A stretch of 55,701 bases of DNA from an uncultured Candidatus Saccharibacteria bacterium (GCA_938046115.1 CALIXX010000057.1:1-55701), one strand, 5' to 3'; shown: positions 34,427-43,628, numbered from the stretch's first letter. Translations and numbers: made by a program. Notes: generated by a model from the sequence alone, not told the origin.

Positions 34427-35028
34427 AGTTATTACGCTGGCTTGCCGGGATATTTATCGCCCTGATGCTCCTGGTTTGGCTTGGTGGGCGCTGGCTGACG
34501 CGTGACGACCTTGCCACGTGCCAAGCAGCCCCGAGCAGTGCTGAGCAGTGCCAGGCTGCTGATGCCATTGTGGCAGTGAGTGGTGGCGACACCCAGGCCC
34601 GCACCGCCGAAGCGATTCGCCTCTACCAAAATGGCTGGGCGCGCTTTATCGTCTTCTCAGGTGCTGCCGCCGATAAGACTGGTCCCAGCAACGCCGAGGC
34701 AATGCGCCGCCAAGCCGTGGCGGCTGGTGTGCCCGACCGTGCTATCCTCACTGAGGAACTAAGCGAAACCACCCGCCAAAATGCCAAAAAAACTGGCCAA
34801 CTCCTCCGCCAAAAGAATATCGACTCGATCATCCTCGTCACCAGTGCCTACCACTCGCGCCGCGTTGCACTGGAGTTTGGCCAGTATGTGCCGCATATCG
34901 CCATGCGCAGCCACCCTGTCGCCACCGACCGGCAGTGGTCAGACACCTGGTGGCTCACGCCAAGTGGCTGGCAACTGACGATCGAAGAGTTGGTGAAGAT
35001 TGGCTGGTTCAAGGTGGTGCGGCCATGA
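34423..35028 (+). CDS. DUF218 (YdcF/ElyC-like) membrane-anchored protein
   Basis: 201 residues from ATG 34423, which overlaps the desulfurase stop (ATGA); a longer upstream frame lies inside that gene. N-terminal membrane segment at ~6-24, then the DUF218 domain: ADAIVAVSGGDTQARTAEAI, ARFIVFSGA, ILTEELSETTRQNAKKTGQL, IILVTSAYHSRRVALEFG. These motifs match SanA/ElyC/YdcF proteins tied to envelope integrity. Why it sits between sulfur-transfer genes is not clear; end-to-start overlaps on both sides show translational coupling. Confidence 0.88.
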   Translation: MKLLRWLAGIFIALMLLVWLGGRWLTRDDLATCQAAPSSAEQCQAADAIVAVSGGDTQARTAEAIRLYQNGWARFIVFSGAAADKTGPSNAEAMRRQAVAAGVPDRAILTEELSETTRQNAKKTGQLLRQKNIDSIILVTSAYHSRRVALEFGQYVPHIAMRSHPVATDRQWSDTWWLTPSGWQLTIEELVKIGWFKVVRP

Positions 35029-36143
35029 CACAGCGCGTCTTTGTCGGGATGAGTGGTGGAGTGGACAGCAGCCTCACCGCAGCGCTGCTGGTGGAGCAGG
35101 GCTACGACGTGACCGGCGTGTATATGAAAAACTGGAGCCAAGACCTACCTGGTATGCAGTGCCCCTGGGCGGAAGACTTAGCTGATGCCAAGCGGGTTGC
35201 AGTGCAGCTGGGTATCGACTTTACCGTTTTTGATTTTGAGCATGACTACAAGCACAAGGTGGTAGACTACATGCTAGCCGAGTATCAAGCTGGGCGCACC
35301 CCCAACCCCGACATTATGTGCAATCAAGAGATTAAGTTTCGGCTCTTTCTCGATACGGCGCGCGAGCGTGGGGCTGACCTCATTGCTACTGGCCATTATG
35401 CGCAGACCGGTGGCGTATATGCAGAAGATGACAGCGCGGCGACTAATCAAAAACATTCATTCCAGCCCGACCACCTCTACCGCGCCAACGATGCAGCCAA
35501 AGACCAGACCTATTTCCTCTATCGCGTGACGAGTGATGCACTCCAGCATACACTCTTCCCGCTTGGTGGCTATACCAAGCAGCAGGTGCGACATATGGCC
35601 AGTGAGCGTGGCCTCTGGACGGCGCGCAAGCAGGAATCGATGGGAGTGTGTTTCGTTGGCAACGTTGGCATGCGAGACTTCCTCAGCCAGTATGTATCCA
35701 CTCGCCCGGGCGATATTATCGACAAGCAAACAGGGGCAGTGCTAGGCCAGCACGATGGTGCGATCTTTTACACCTTGGGCCAGCGCCATGGGCTGGATGT
35801 CGGCGGCGGCTTACCCTATTACGTCGTGGGTAAGGACATGGCGGCAAATGTGGTATACGTGAGCCGCAATATGAATGATGAAGCAATGTGGCGTCATGAT
35901 GTGCTGGTGGGCGATTTGCACTGGATTCATGGTGCACCAGCGGCGAGCGACCAGCTGACCGTCCGCCTGCGCCATCGTGGCCAGCTGAGGCCATGCACGT
36001 TGCAGTATGATTCAGCCCAGGCTCAAGCCACTCTCCACCTCAGTGACCCTGAGCGGGCCGTGGCAGCCGGCCAGTCAGCCGTGATCTACCGCGGGACAGA
36101 GTGTCTTGGCGGAGGGATTGTCGTCGATTCCGTGGCTTTATAG
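35025..36143 (+). CDS. mnmA: tRNA-specific 2-thiouridylase
   Basis: Adenylates and thiolates U34 of tRNA-Glu, -Gln and -Lys. 372 residues from ATG 35025 (overlap ATGA with the previous gene); the longer frame upstream lies in the DUF218 gene. PP-loop VGMSGGVDSSLTAALL, MKNWSQD, catalytic cysteines in NPDIMCNQEIKF and ESMGVCFVGNVGMRDFL, plus YTLGQRHGLDVGGG and the C-terminal beta-barrel. The upstream cysteine desulfurase is its likely sulfur donor. Confidence 0.96.
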   Translation: MTQRVFVGMSGGVDSSLTAALLVEQGYDVTGVYMKNWSQDLPGMQCPWAEDLADAKRVAVQLGIDFTVFDFEHDYKHKVVDYMLAEYQAGRTPNPDIMCNQEIKFRLFLDTARERGADLIATGHYAQTGGVYAEDDSAATNQKHSFQPDHLYRANDAAKDQTYFLYRVTSDALQHTLFPLGGYTKQQVRHMASERGLWTARKQESMGVCFVGNVGMRDFLSQYVSTRPGDIIDKQTGAVLGQHDGAIFYTLGQRHGLDVGGGLPYYVVGKDMAANVVYVSRNMNDEAMWRHDVLVGDLHWIHGAPAASDQLTVRLRHRGQLRPCTLQYDSAQAQATLHLSDPERAVAAGQSAVIYRGTECLGGGIVVDSVAL

Positions 36144-36162
36144 CTGCTTTATTACCTTAATA

Positions 36163-36303
36163 ATGAGTGCAAACAGAGAAGCTATTCTGCATTCTGCAAG
36201 GCATATATACCCGACACTAGGCGCTGTTCCGGAAACGACAGCCGAGATTAATGCGCAAGAGGGTATGACCGCAACTGAGAATAGTACATCGCAACCTCAG
36301 TAG
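36163..36303 (+). CDS. Possible small hydrophilic protein
   Basis: 46 codons from ATG 36163 (MSANREAILHSARHIYPTL), 19 bp after mnmA. An AT-rich TAATAAT box overlaps the start and there is no ribosome-binding site. Composition is protein-like but no homology can be judged by eye. Could be chance. Confidence 0.3.
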   Translation: MSANREAILHSARHIYPTLGAVPETTAEINAQEGMTATENSTSQPQ

Positions 36304-36311
36304 CAAGTCTG

Positions 36312-36341
36312 TTGACAACCTAAACGGCAGTTTCGTATACT
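36312..36341 (+). promoter_or_regulatory. Promoter of the LADTG surface protein
   Basis: TTGACA (36312-36317), 18-bp spacer, TATACT (36336-36341), ~25-nt leader ending in AAGGGGG before ATG 36374. One of the strongest promoter and ribosome-binding-site combinations in the window. Confidence 0.75.
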
Positions 36342-36373
36342 GACACTTATAGACAACCATAAGGGGGATTATT

Positions 36374-37486
36374 ATGAGGGTAAAACACACTCACTCTCGG
36401 ATGAGAGTTATTGCCGCGGCTGCAGTCGTCGTTGGTGGCATTGGGCTTGTGGGGCCGCAGCTTGTGGCGCATCAGGCGTATGCTGATGCTGACACTACCG
36501 CACCAGTCTTTACGCCAGCCAAGCCAGAGAAGCTCGTGGCGCGAGCAGGCCGCTCGATTGTCGATGCTGTGCGTACTGTGGCAGCGAATGATGGGGCGGA
36601 CGGAACAGGTGTTAATAGCGATGGCGTGGTTATCGACGCAAAAAACCTTGACCTTGCAAACCCAAAACCAGGCACATATACAATCACTTACCGTGCGGTC
36701 GATAATGCCAACAATAAAGCAGAGGTAACGCGCGAGGTAGAGATCACAACTACTGAAAAGCTCGAAGCCAAGCTAGCCGAGCCATTGGTGCTGGATGGCT
36801 ACAGCCCACACACCAGGGCCGAGGCAATATCCAAACAGGTTATTGCCCGCGCCGTGGTGGCTGATGAGACATCTCCTCAGGCTGTGATCGACAAAGCATT
36901 GCAAGAGCTTCAGCAAGCAATCGATGACCTCCGCGTCGACCACACCGACTACGACAAAGCCAAGCAAGAACTTGCTGCTGCGCCAGCCTATGTTGCAGCA
37001 GACAAGGACGTTACTGCAGCAGCGACAGAGGCAGATCGCCTCGCAAATCTCAAAGCAACTACAACGCCAGAGCTTGCCAAAGCAACGAAGGCGCTCACCA
37101 CTGCTATAGCTACAGCTATCCAGGAGGATCAAGCACGCCAAAAGACAGCCACGCAAGCCGTTGATGCACTCGAAGCTAAGCCGGATCTTGCACTGCTTGC
37201 AACAACCCAAGCAGTAGTCGATACTGTCAAAGATAATGCAGTCAAGGCGGCACTGCAGCGGCGGGTTGATGCAATCCGCACTGCGCTGCAACCACAACAA
37301 CCACCGCAAGCTGCCGCCGCACCCAAGACGGCAGCCCACACGCCCAAGCAAACACATTCTGTAGCAGCTGCGCTTGCCGACACGGGTGCCAACCTCTGGC
37401 TCCTCGGCGGGGCAGGGACTGCTCTCATTGCTGGGGCAATTGGTCTGTGGCACCGTCGCAACAAGCTTTTTAAGCGTGAGAAATAA
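36374..37486 (+). CDS. Secreted surface protein with Ig-like domain, helical repeats and LADTG sorting signal
   Basis: 370 residues. Signal peptide ~1-37 (basic start, VIAAAAVVVGGIGLVGP, cleavage near AYADA). Residues ~40-125 resemble an HYR/Ig-like adhesin module (TYTITYRAVDNANNKAEV). Residues ~130-305 are Ala/Lys-rich helices resembling FIVAR-type repeats of Gram-positive adhesins. A Pro/Gln/Thr linker follows, then LADTG (residues 334-338, nt 37373-37387), a hydrophobic helix and the basic tail RRNKLFKREK. That is a cell-wall sorting signal of the LAxTG type used by class E sortases in Actinobacteria. No sortase gene is in this window. Likely an adhesin. Confidence 0.85.
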   Translation: MRVKHTHSRMRVIAAAAVVVGGIGLVGPQLVAHQAYADADTTAPVFTPAKPEKLVARAGRSIVDAVRTVAANDGADGTGVNSDGVVIDAKNLDLANPKPGTYTITYRAVDNANNKAEVTREVEITTTEKLEAKLAEPLVLDGYSPHTRAEAISKQVIARAVVADETSPQAVIDKALQELQQAIDDLRVDHTDYDKAKQELAAAPAYVAADKDVTAAATEADRLANLKATTTPELAKATKALTTAIATAIQEDQARQKTATQAVDALEAKPDLALLATTQAVVDTVKDNAVKAALQRRVDAIRTALQPQQPPQAAAAPKTAAHTPKQTHSVAAALADTGANLWLLGGAGTALIAGAIGLWHRRNKLFKREK

Positions 37487-37498
37487 GTACGATCGCGC

Positions 37499-37528
37499 AA
37501 AAATCGGCTCTTGAATGAGTCGATTTTT
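37499..37528. terminator. Terminator of the surface protein gene
   Basis: AAAAATCG (37499-37506) pairs with CGATTTTT (37521-37528); a T run is built into the stem, giving a bidirectional terminator. Confidence 0.75.
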
Positions 37529-37618
37529 GTATAGTAGTGTTTCAAGTGGTAGCACGCTTCGCTATGGAGAGCTTTTATAATCACACCACCAAAGATGCAC
37601 GGGGCAGTGTGTCCGTGC

Positions 37619-37624
37619 TATAAT
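37619..37624 (+). promoter_or_regulatory. -10 box of leaderless alaS transcript
   Basis: TGC-TATAAT seven nt before ATG 37632. Confidence 0.75.
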
Positions 37625-37631
37625 ACCCCCT

Positions 37632-39515
37632 ATGAATGCTCAAGATATCCGCAACAAATACCTCGAATTTTATGCCAAGCAGCAGCACGCCATTATCAAG
37701 CGGGCCCCGCTCATCCTAACCGACGACCCGACGACGCTTTTTACTGGTGCGGGCATGCAGCCGATGATCCCATATCTACTGGGTGAGACGCACCCGCAGG
37801 GCAAGCGCATCGCCGACTCGCAGACGTGCTTGCGTGCTCAAGACATTGACGATATTGGCGACAATCGCCACACGACCTTCTTTGAGATGCTCGGCAACTG
37901 GAGCCTAGGCGACTACTTCAAGAAAGAGCAGATTACTTGGATGTGGACATTCCTCACCGAGGAAGTAGGGCTCGACCCGAATCGCCTGTATGTAACGTGT
38001 TTCATTGGTGCACCCGAGTACAATATTACCAAAGACACCGAAGCAGCCGAGCTGTGGCGGCAGAAATTTGCCGAAAAGGGGATCGAAGCAAAAAGTGCCG
38101 ACATCGGCAGCGAAGAGCACGGCGCAGCCCGTGGCATCCAGCCAGGTGAGCGCATCTTCTACTATGACGGCAGCAAAAACTGGTGGAGTCGCAACGGCGG
38201 ACCCGAGACAACACCAGTCGGTGACCCATGTGGGCCTGATAGCGAGATGTTTTATGAGTTTGATTTCATTGAGCACGACCCGAAGTTTGGTGAGCACTGC
38301 CATCCTAACTGCGACTGCGGGCGCTTTATGGAGATCGGCAACAACGTCTTTATGGCATACAAGAAGGTAGCCGAGGGACAGTTTGTTCCACTGGATAAGC
38401 CGAATATCGACCACGGCTCTGGCCTGGAGCGCATTGCGGCTGCGGCCAATAACGACCCCGATGTCTTTAAGATTAGCCTGATGTGGCCCATCATCGAAAA
38501 GCTTGAGCAGCTCAGTGGCAAGAGCTATGCCTCGCACACCGAGAGTATGCGGGTGATTGCCGACCACCTGCGAGCGGCCAGCTTCATGGCGGTCGATGGC
38601 TGCATCCCGAGCAACAAGGAGCAAGGCTATGTGATGCGCCGCCTCTTGCGCCGGGCCATCCGCTACAGCTTCGACCTTGGCATCGAGCAGAACTTCCTCG
38701 AGGCAGTGGTGCCGGTGATTGCCGACCTATACGAGGCAGACTTCCCAGAGGTCAAAGCAGCGCGCGAACAGATCATCGCCGTGCTCGCCAAGGAAGAAAA
38801 AGCCTTCCGGCAGACGCTCCGTAAGGGGCTCAAACAGATGCAGCAGTATGTCGCAGATGGCCTGACTGGTGCGGAGTTATTTACGCTATATGATACCTTT
38901 GGCTTCCCAGTAGAGCTTAGTACAGAGGAGGCATACAAGCAGGGGATTTCGCTCTCTGAGGACTGGCGAGCAGAATTTGACGCCAAGATGGCCGAGCAGC
39001 GCCAGCGCTCCAAGACGGCGCGCAAAGGACAATTTAGCGGTGGGCTAGAAGGTCACGACCCAATTCATCTCAAGTATCACACGGCAACGCACCTGCTCGG
39101 GGCGGCGCTGCGCACGGTATTGAAAGCACCAGATCTGCAGCAGCATGGCAGCAATATCACCGCTCAACGCCTGCGCTTCGACTTTAATCATGACAAGCTC
39201 ACCCCGGAGGAGAAGCAAGCAGTGGAAGACCAAGTCAATGCCTGGATCGAGGCAGACTTGCCGGTTAGCTTTGCCGTCTACCCAACCGATGAAGCACTGA
39301 AGCTTGGTGCAATTGGCGCCTTTGGCGAACGCTACGGCGACACCGTCAAGGTCTATTCTATCGGCGAAGGTGATGAGCGCGTGAGCTTCGAAGTGTGCGG
39401 GGGCCCACATGTCGAGCACACTGGCGTCTTGGCCGAAGATGGTATGCGCTTCAAGATCACCAAGGAAGAGTCGAGCTCAGCCGGTATCCGTCGGATCAAA
39501 GCGGTTTTGCGGTAG
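37632..39515 (+). CDS. alaS: Alanyl-tRNA synthetase lacking the C-terminal C-Ala domain
   Basis: Charges tRNA-Ala and edits mischarged Ser or Gly. 627 residues against ~870 in most bacteria. The class II catalytic core (FFEMLGNWSLGDYFKKEQ, VGDPCGPDSEMFYEFDF, LERIAAA), the tRNA-recognition domain (YVMRRLLRRAIRY) and the editing domain are present, the last with zinc ligands HTATHLLGAALR and CGGPHVEHTG. The chain stops shortly after FKITKEESSSAGIRRIKAVL, the normal end of the editing domain. The coiled coil and C-Ala domain that bring the two active sites together on the tRNA are missing. A clean stop and terminator follow, so this is not a recent truncation. Confidence 0.95.
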   Translation: MNAQDIRNKYLEFYAKQQHAIIKRAPLILTDDPTTLFTGAGMQPMIPYLLGETHPQGKRIADSQTCLRAQDIDDIGDNRHTTFFEMLGNWSLGDYFKKEQITWMWTFLTEEVGLDPNRLYVTCFIGAPEYNITKDTEAAELWRQKFAEKGIEAKSADIGSEEHGAARGIQPGERIFYYDGSKNWWSRNGGPETTPVGDPCGPDSEMFYEFDFIEHDPKFGEHCHPNCDCGRFMEIGNNVFMAYKKVAEGQFVPLDKPNIDHGSGLERIAAAANNDPDVFKISLMWPIIEKLEQLSGKSYASHTESMRVIADHLRAASFMAVDGCIPSNKEQGYVMRRLLRRAIRYSFDLGIEQNFLEAVVPVIADLYEADFPEVKAAREQIIAVLAKEEKAFRQTLRKGLKQMQQYVADGLTGAELFTLYDTFGFPVELSTEEAYKQGISLSEDWRAEFDAKMAEQRQRSKTARKGQFSGGLEGHDPIHLKYHTATHLLGAALRTVLKAPDLQQHGSNITAQRLRFDFNHDKLTPEEKQAVEDQVNAWIEADLPVSFAVYPTDEALKLGAIGAFGERYGDTVKVYSIGEGDERVSFEVCGGPHVEHTGVLAEDGMRFKITKEESSSAGIRRIKAVLR

Positions 39516-39544
39516 CGCTAGCAGATAACCAGGAATAGACAATA

Positions 39545-39573
39545 CAATACCAGCAACATATGTGCTGGTATTG
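39545..39573. terminator. Bidirectional hairpin after alaS
   Basis: Perfect 11-bp stem 39545-39555 with 39563-39573, 7-nt loop, between convergent genes. No T run. Confidence 0.65.
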
Positions 39574-39626
39574 TGTATGTTGGTGTCAATAGTATCTACA
39601 AAGACACGGAAGAGAGAGGGTGCACC

Positions 39627-40472
39627 CTACTGCAGAGCGCAGCGCTCAGCAATCATATCCTCTGTTAGCTGGGCGATAGTGTCGCTTAGCTCTGCGATGT
39701 CTGGCTCAACATATGTACGGCGACGCTGTGAGGTTGTTTCGTTATGATCATAAAAGCAGGCAAGCGTGGTATATTCTAAGTCATCACTGGTAATACGGCA
39801 AGTCACTGGTGCGTCGAGCTCATCACAGCTGTAGGGTATTTCTAGGGTTGCTGTAGTGCCCATAACAAGCTGGCCAAGCCGACGTATTGTCAGTGCAAGA
39901 CGCACGCCAGACCACTGTTCGCCTTTGAGAATAATATCATTATAGCAGTAGGTCGCATCGCGGTGAACTTGCTCAGGATTAGCCGTAGGGAGAACTGCTT
40001 CGTCAAGAAGAGTCTGGAGGTCGGCAGCAGTTGTGCCGCGGTTGGTTGCATACCATCTAAATAACTCCGAATCATGGCCAAGCGGGCGCAAGCGGTCGAG
40101 TAAGCGTGCCACGTGGTTGTGGGTGATAGGCATCTTGTGGCTGGGGTCGGTCCGGCTATACCAGTATTGCCGATTATCCGCCAGTGTTAGTGCAAAAGAA
40201 TGATGCTTATCGGGGTCGGCAAAGGCGAGCTGGCCAGCGGTCAGGCCAGTGGCATCAGCTGTGAGGTCAACGGCCAATGTACCACCTTCGTTATATTGCC
40301 CAAAGGGAGCTTGGTAGGCTATCGTTGTTTCGTCGGGCATGGCATGGTGCGCTTCAAGCGCTGCGACCGTTTTGTACAGGTGGCGGCCAAGCAGGCTGAG
40401 CTCGGTTGGCTCACAGTTCTCAAGTGAAAAGATGCCGATAGACACGGCACCGACTGGTTCACGGTTAGTCAT
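39627..40472 (-). CDS. Unknown protein
   Basis: 281 residues, soluble, acidic. No signal peptide, membrane segment or recognised family. It reads like two alpha/beta parts: ~1-110 (TIAYQAPFGQYNEGGTLAVD, SFALTLADNRQYWYSRTD) and ~150-255 (ATYCYNDIILKGEQWSGVRL, VTCRITSDDLEYTTLACF). ATG 40472 is leaderless from a good promoter. A single-gene unit convergent with alaS and divergent from the FtsA-like operon. Confidence 0.7.
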   Translation of the reverse strand: MTNREPVGAVSIGIFSLENCEPTELSLLGRHLYKTVAALEAHHAMPDETTIAYQAPFGQYNEGGTLAVDLTADATGLTAGQLAFADPDKHHSFALTLADNRQYWYSRTDPSHKMPITHNHVARLLDRLRPLGHDSELFRWYATNRGTTAADLQTLLDEAVLPTANPEQVHRDATYCYNDIILKGEQWSGVRLALTIRRLGQLVMGTTATLEIPYSCDELDAPVTCRITSDDLEYTTLACFYDHNETTSQRRRTYVEPDIAELSDTIAQLTEDMIAERCALQ

Positions 40473-40481
40473 AGTGAGCGT

Positions 40482-40511
40482 ATTGTACAGTGGTTACCTC
40501 TGTTTTGTCAA
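40482..40511 (-). promoter_or_regulatory. Leaderless-type promoter of the 39627-40472 gene
   Basis: On the minus strand TTGACA (40511-40506), 18-bp spacer, TACAAT (40487-40482), nine nt before ATG 40472. Confidence 0.65.
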
Positions 40512-40717
40512 AGAGGTGCTACCACTGTATGATTTTTCTGAATCTTTCTCTATAGAGTATGAGCATCTATTGAGATAAATATTCTACCGCTTTTCAATCC
40601 AAGCTGTGTTTGTTGCGTAATAACGATGCTTGCAGTGTTCGGTACAAAATGAATCATTTCATCATAAATTCGCCAATAATCACCGTTTAGGGCTAGCAGG
40701 CAGGCCTGTATATGGTA

Positions 40718-40723
40718 TATAAT
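40718..40723 (+). promoter_or_regulatory. -10 box of the FtsA-like operon
   Basis: TATAAT ten nt before ATG 40734 and four nt before an in-frame ATG at 40728. Transcription from ~40730 would include only the second ATG. Confidence 0.6.
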
Positions 40724-40733
40724 AGAGATGATT

Positions 40734-41996
40734 ATGGTTTTCGATCGATTTCTTACCCGAGCAGATAACAGCGCTAGCGAATGCCTCGTTGGTCTTGATA
40801 TTGGGACAGAGTACGTCAAGGCGCTGCTTGCCCGGGTGAATGGTGAGGAGATTGAGATTATTGGTGTGGGGCGCAAGCACCAAGACCGCAGCGATATGCA
40901 CTCGGGTGCGATTGCCGACATTGCCGCAGTCGTGCGCAACTGTGAAGATGCTCTAGCCCAAGCCGAGTCTGAGGCTGGCATACAGGCGCGCCGTGCAGTG
41001 ATTGGCATTGCTGGTGAGCTTGTAAAGGGTGTGACAAATACCATCCGCTACCGCCGGCCACAGCCCGATCGTCCACTAGACGAGACCGAAATGGAATTCA
41101 TCATCGAGAAGGTGCAAGACCGCGCTGCCATCAAGGCGCAGCGGCAGATTGCTCTCGAGACGGGCAACCAAGACGTAGAGGTAAAGCTCGTCAACTCCGC
41201 ACTCGTCAGCATCCACATTGATGGCTACAAGGTGAGCAATCCGATTAGTTTTCAAGGTAAGGATGTAGCGGTGCAGATCTACACAGCGTTTGCTCCCATG
41301 GTGCACATTGGTGCGCTCGAGCGCGTAGCTGATGAGCTGGCGCTCGACCTCGTGGCGGTAGCGGCTGAGCCCTTTGCGGTGAGTCGGAGTGTACTAGGTA
41401 CAGATGCGAATAGCTCATTTACGGCTATTCTTGCCGACGTTGGTGGCGGCACGACAGACATTGCGGTGGTAAATGATGGCGGTGTGGAAGGGACGCGGAT
41501 GTTTGGCATTGGTGGGCGCAGCTTTACCAATACGATCGCCAACGAGTGTGCCATTAGCTACAACGAGGCCGAGAAGCTTAAGGTTGCGACTAATCACGAG
41601 CAGATGAAACAAGAGCTTAAGCAGCATTTTGATACCGCAATTGATAAAACCCTTGATGTCTGGTTGGCAGGAGTTGATCTTGCTCTCAGCGAATTTAGCT
41701 CGGTCGATCACTTACCTAATCGTATCTTGCTCTGCGGTGGTGGGGCGAGCCTTAAACCACTAGTCAAAGCTCTCGAGACGCGCGATTGGTATACCGACCT
41801 CCCCTTTACGCGTCGGCCAGTGGTGCAGCATATCAAGCCCAGTGATGTCTCGGGCGTGGTCGACCTGACGAACAAGGTCAGTGATCACTCATTTATCACC
41901 GCGATGGGCCTCCTGCGCGTGGGCTACGATACGATGATTGGGGCAAGCGAAACAGAAACACTACGCAATAAATTGAATAAAATGTTGAGGATCTAA
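40734..41996 (+). CDS. FtsA-like actin-fold protein
   Basis: 420 residues from ATG 40734 (MVFDRFLTR), chosen because the -10 box places the transcript start next to it. Actin/Hsp70 fold: ECLVGLDIGTEYVKALLARV (phosphate 1), an SHS2 insertion (AVIGIAGELVKGV, LVNSALVSIHIDGYKV), ADVGGGTTDIAVV (phosphate 2), NEAEKLKVATNHEQ, and ILLCGGGASLKPLVKAL (adenosine). The end, ETLRNKLNKMLRI, could form the amphipathic membrane-targeting helix of FtsA. FtsA tethers FtsZ to the membrane; PilM has the same fold but no pilus genes are near. The next gene starts at the very next base. Confidence 0.85.
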   Translation: MVFDRFLTRADNSASECLVGLDIGTEYVKALLARVNGEEIEIIGVGRKHQDRSDMHSGAIADIAAVVRNCEDALAQAESEAGIQARRAVIGIAGELVKGVTNTIRYRRPQPDRPLDETEMEFIIEKVQDRAAIKAQRQIALETGNQDVEVKLVNSALVSIHIDGYKVSNPISFQGKDVAVQIYTAFAPMVHIGALERVADELALDLVAVAAEPFAVSRSVLGTDANSSFTAILADVGGGTTDIAVVNDGGVEGTRMFGIGGRSFTNTIANECAISYNEAEKLKVATNHEQMKQELKQHFDTAIDKTLDVWLAGVDLALSEFSSVDHLPNRILLCGGGASLKPLVKALETRDWYTDLPFTRRPVVQHIKPSDVSGVVDLTNKVSDHSFITAMGLLRVGYDTMIGASETETLRNKLNKMLRI

Positions 41997-43628
41997 ATGC
42001 AAAAAGATGTCATTTATATCGATACTGAGGACGACATTACCGCCATTATTGGCAAGGTGAAGGACTCCTCACAAAAAATCGTCGCACTTGTGCCACCCAA
42101 GCGGATTGGCGCTATGCAGAGTGCTGTCAACCTCAAGCTTGTCCAGCGCGCTGCTGAGCAAGCAGGTAAGCGGCTCGTCATTATCACTGGCAACCAAGCG
42201 CTCTCGACTTTGGCGGCTTCGGCAAGTATCCCCACGGCGCGGACATTGCAAAGCCGGCCAGAGATGGCTGAGATCCCAGCGCTTGAGGTCGATGACGAAG
42301 ATGTCATTGATGGTAGTGAGCTAGAACCAGAAGATCCTGAGCCAGTAACGCCTGATACTTCTGTACCGGCTCGTCCTACTACACGCCCAGCCGCTCGTGC
42401 TACATCAGATGATGACAAAGCGGCAGATGCTTCGGCTGCCTCAAATCTCAAGAATAAGGTCAAAGTACCGGACTTCAACAAGATGCGCAAGAAGCTCTTG
42501 ATCGGCGGTGCGGCACTCGTTGTGCTAATTGTCTTCTTGGTGTGGGCAATTTTCTTCGCACCACATGCGACCATCACCATCAAGGCTCGCACCTCTGATC
42601 TGCCACTCAGCACCCGTGTCACGATTGGCGATTCGCTTGGCTCAAATCTGCAAGAAGGGACAATCAAGACGACGACCAAGACAACGCGCAAGACCATCTC
42701 GATCGACTTTACTGCCACTGGCAAAGAAGATGTTGGTGCAAAGGCAACGGGGACGGTGCGCTTTACGCCGGCTTCGTTTGACGTCTTGCGCAATGGAGCA
42801 ACGATCGACGCTGGGACGACCATCACATCCGAAAATGGCATGCAGTATAAAACGACATCGTCGGTGGTATTCGACTCTAACGCGTCGGGTGGCGACCTTA
42901 TGCGAGGCCGCACAACAGAGGTCACTGCAGTAGAGAGTGGTACGAAGTACAATGGCGCGTCGGGCTCGGCCAAGGGACCTTCTGGCTTCTCCGTCTCCTT
43001 TACGCGTGATACTTCTGGTGGTACAGACAAGACGATTACTACGGTGCAGCGCAGCGATGTTGAGCAAGCAAGGAATAGGCTGAGCAGCTCACTCGATAGC
43101 AATGGTGCCAAGCGCGAGCTTGCCTCGCAATTTAATGGTGACAGCTATATCATCCTTAATGATACCTTCAAGCAAAACGACAGCGATATCCAGCCCAATG
43201 TCAAGGTGGGTGGTGAAGCAACCGATGGCAAAGCCCAGCTGACCGGTGCGGTAGAGTACTCCCTCTCGGCGATAGAGAAGCGCGAGGCCAGCATCTTCCT
43301 TGACGCGTACTTCAAGCAGCAGATCGATGGCAAAGCCAACCAGCAGGTTCACAGCAACGGCGCCAATAAGCTCTCGGTAACTAATGTTTCGGCCAATGGC
43401 AATGCCTATAATGCGACTATCACGACCAATGGTAAGATTGGCCCTAAGGTAGACGAGTCTGAGCTCAAAGACTACGCTAAGGGCAAGCGCTATGCCGAGA
43501 TTCGTTCGCATGTTGAGAAGATCGAGGGGGTGAGTTCGGCCGATGTCTCGTTCTCACCATTCTGGGTGCAATCAGCACCAAATGACACGAATCGGATAAA
43601 GGTGGTATTTGACCTCAATGAACAATAA
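41997..43628 (+). CDS. Membrane protein with baseplate-J-like extracellular region
   Basis: 543 residues. N-terminal cytoplasmic alpha/beta domain (~1-95: IIGKVKDSSQKIVALVPPKR, LVQRAAEQAGKRLVIITGN), an acidic Pro/Thr-rich linker (~96-160), one membrane segment (~165-187, LLIGGAALVVLIVFLVWAIF) and an extracellular beta-rich part. In the latter, IDAGTTITSENGMQYKTTSSV followed by an AVESGTKYNGASG segment resembles the baseplate J/gp47 pattern that annotates many such CPR proteins. Abuts the FtsA-like gene and overlaps ruvX by 11 nt. It may link the division apparatus to the envelope; that is inference. Confidence 0.75.
   Translation: MQKDVIYIDTEDDITAIIGKVKDSSQKIVALVPPKRIGAMQSAVNLKLVQRAAEQAGKRLVIITGNQALSTLAASASIPTARTLQSRPEMAEIPALEVDDEDVIDGSELEPEDPEPVTPDTSVPARPTTRPAARATSDDDKAADASAASNLKNKVKVPDFNKMRKKLLIGGAALVVLIVFLVWAIFFAPHATITIKARTSDLPLSTRVTIGDSLGSNLQEGTIKTTTKTTRKTISIDFTATGKEDVGAKATGTVRFTPASFDVLRNGATIDAGTTITSENGMQYKTTSSVVFDSNASGGDLMRGRTTEVTAVESGTKYNGASGSAKGPSGFSVSFTRDTSGGTDKTITTVQRSDVEQARNRLSSSLDSNGAKRELASQFNGDSYIILNDTFKQNDSDIQPNVKVGGEATDGKAQLTGAVEYSLSAIEKREASIFLDAYFKQQIDGKANQQVHSNGANKLSVTNVSANGNAYNATITTNGKIGPKVDESELKDYAKGKRYAEIRSHVEKIEGVSSADVSFSPFWVQSAPNDTNRIKVVFDLNEQ

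Noticed and set aside
40734..41996. PilM of a type IV pilus
   Set aside because: The fold is shared, but no PilN, PilO or PilC-like genes follow. The SHS2 insertion and the C-terminal amphipathic end fit FtsA better.
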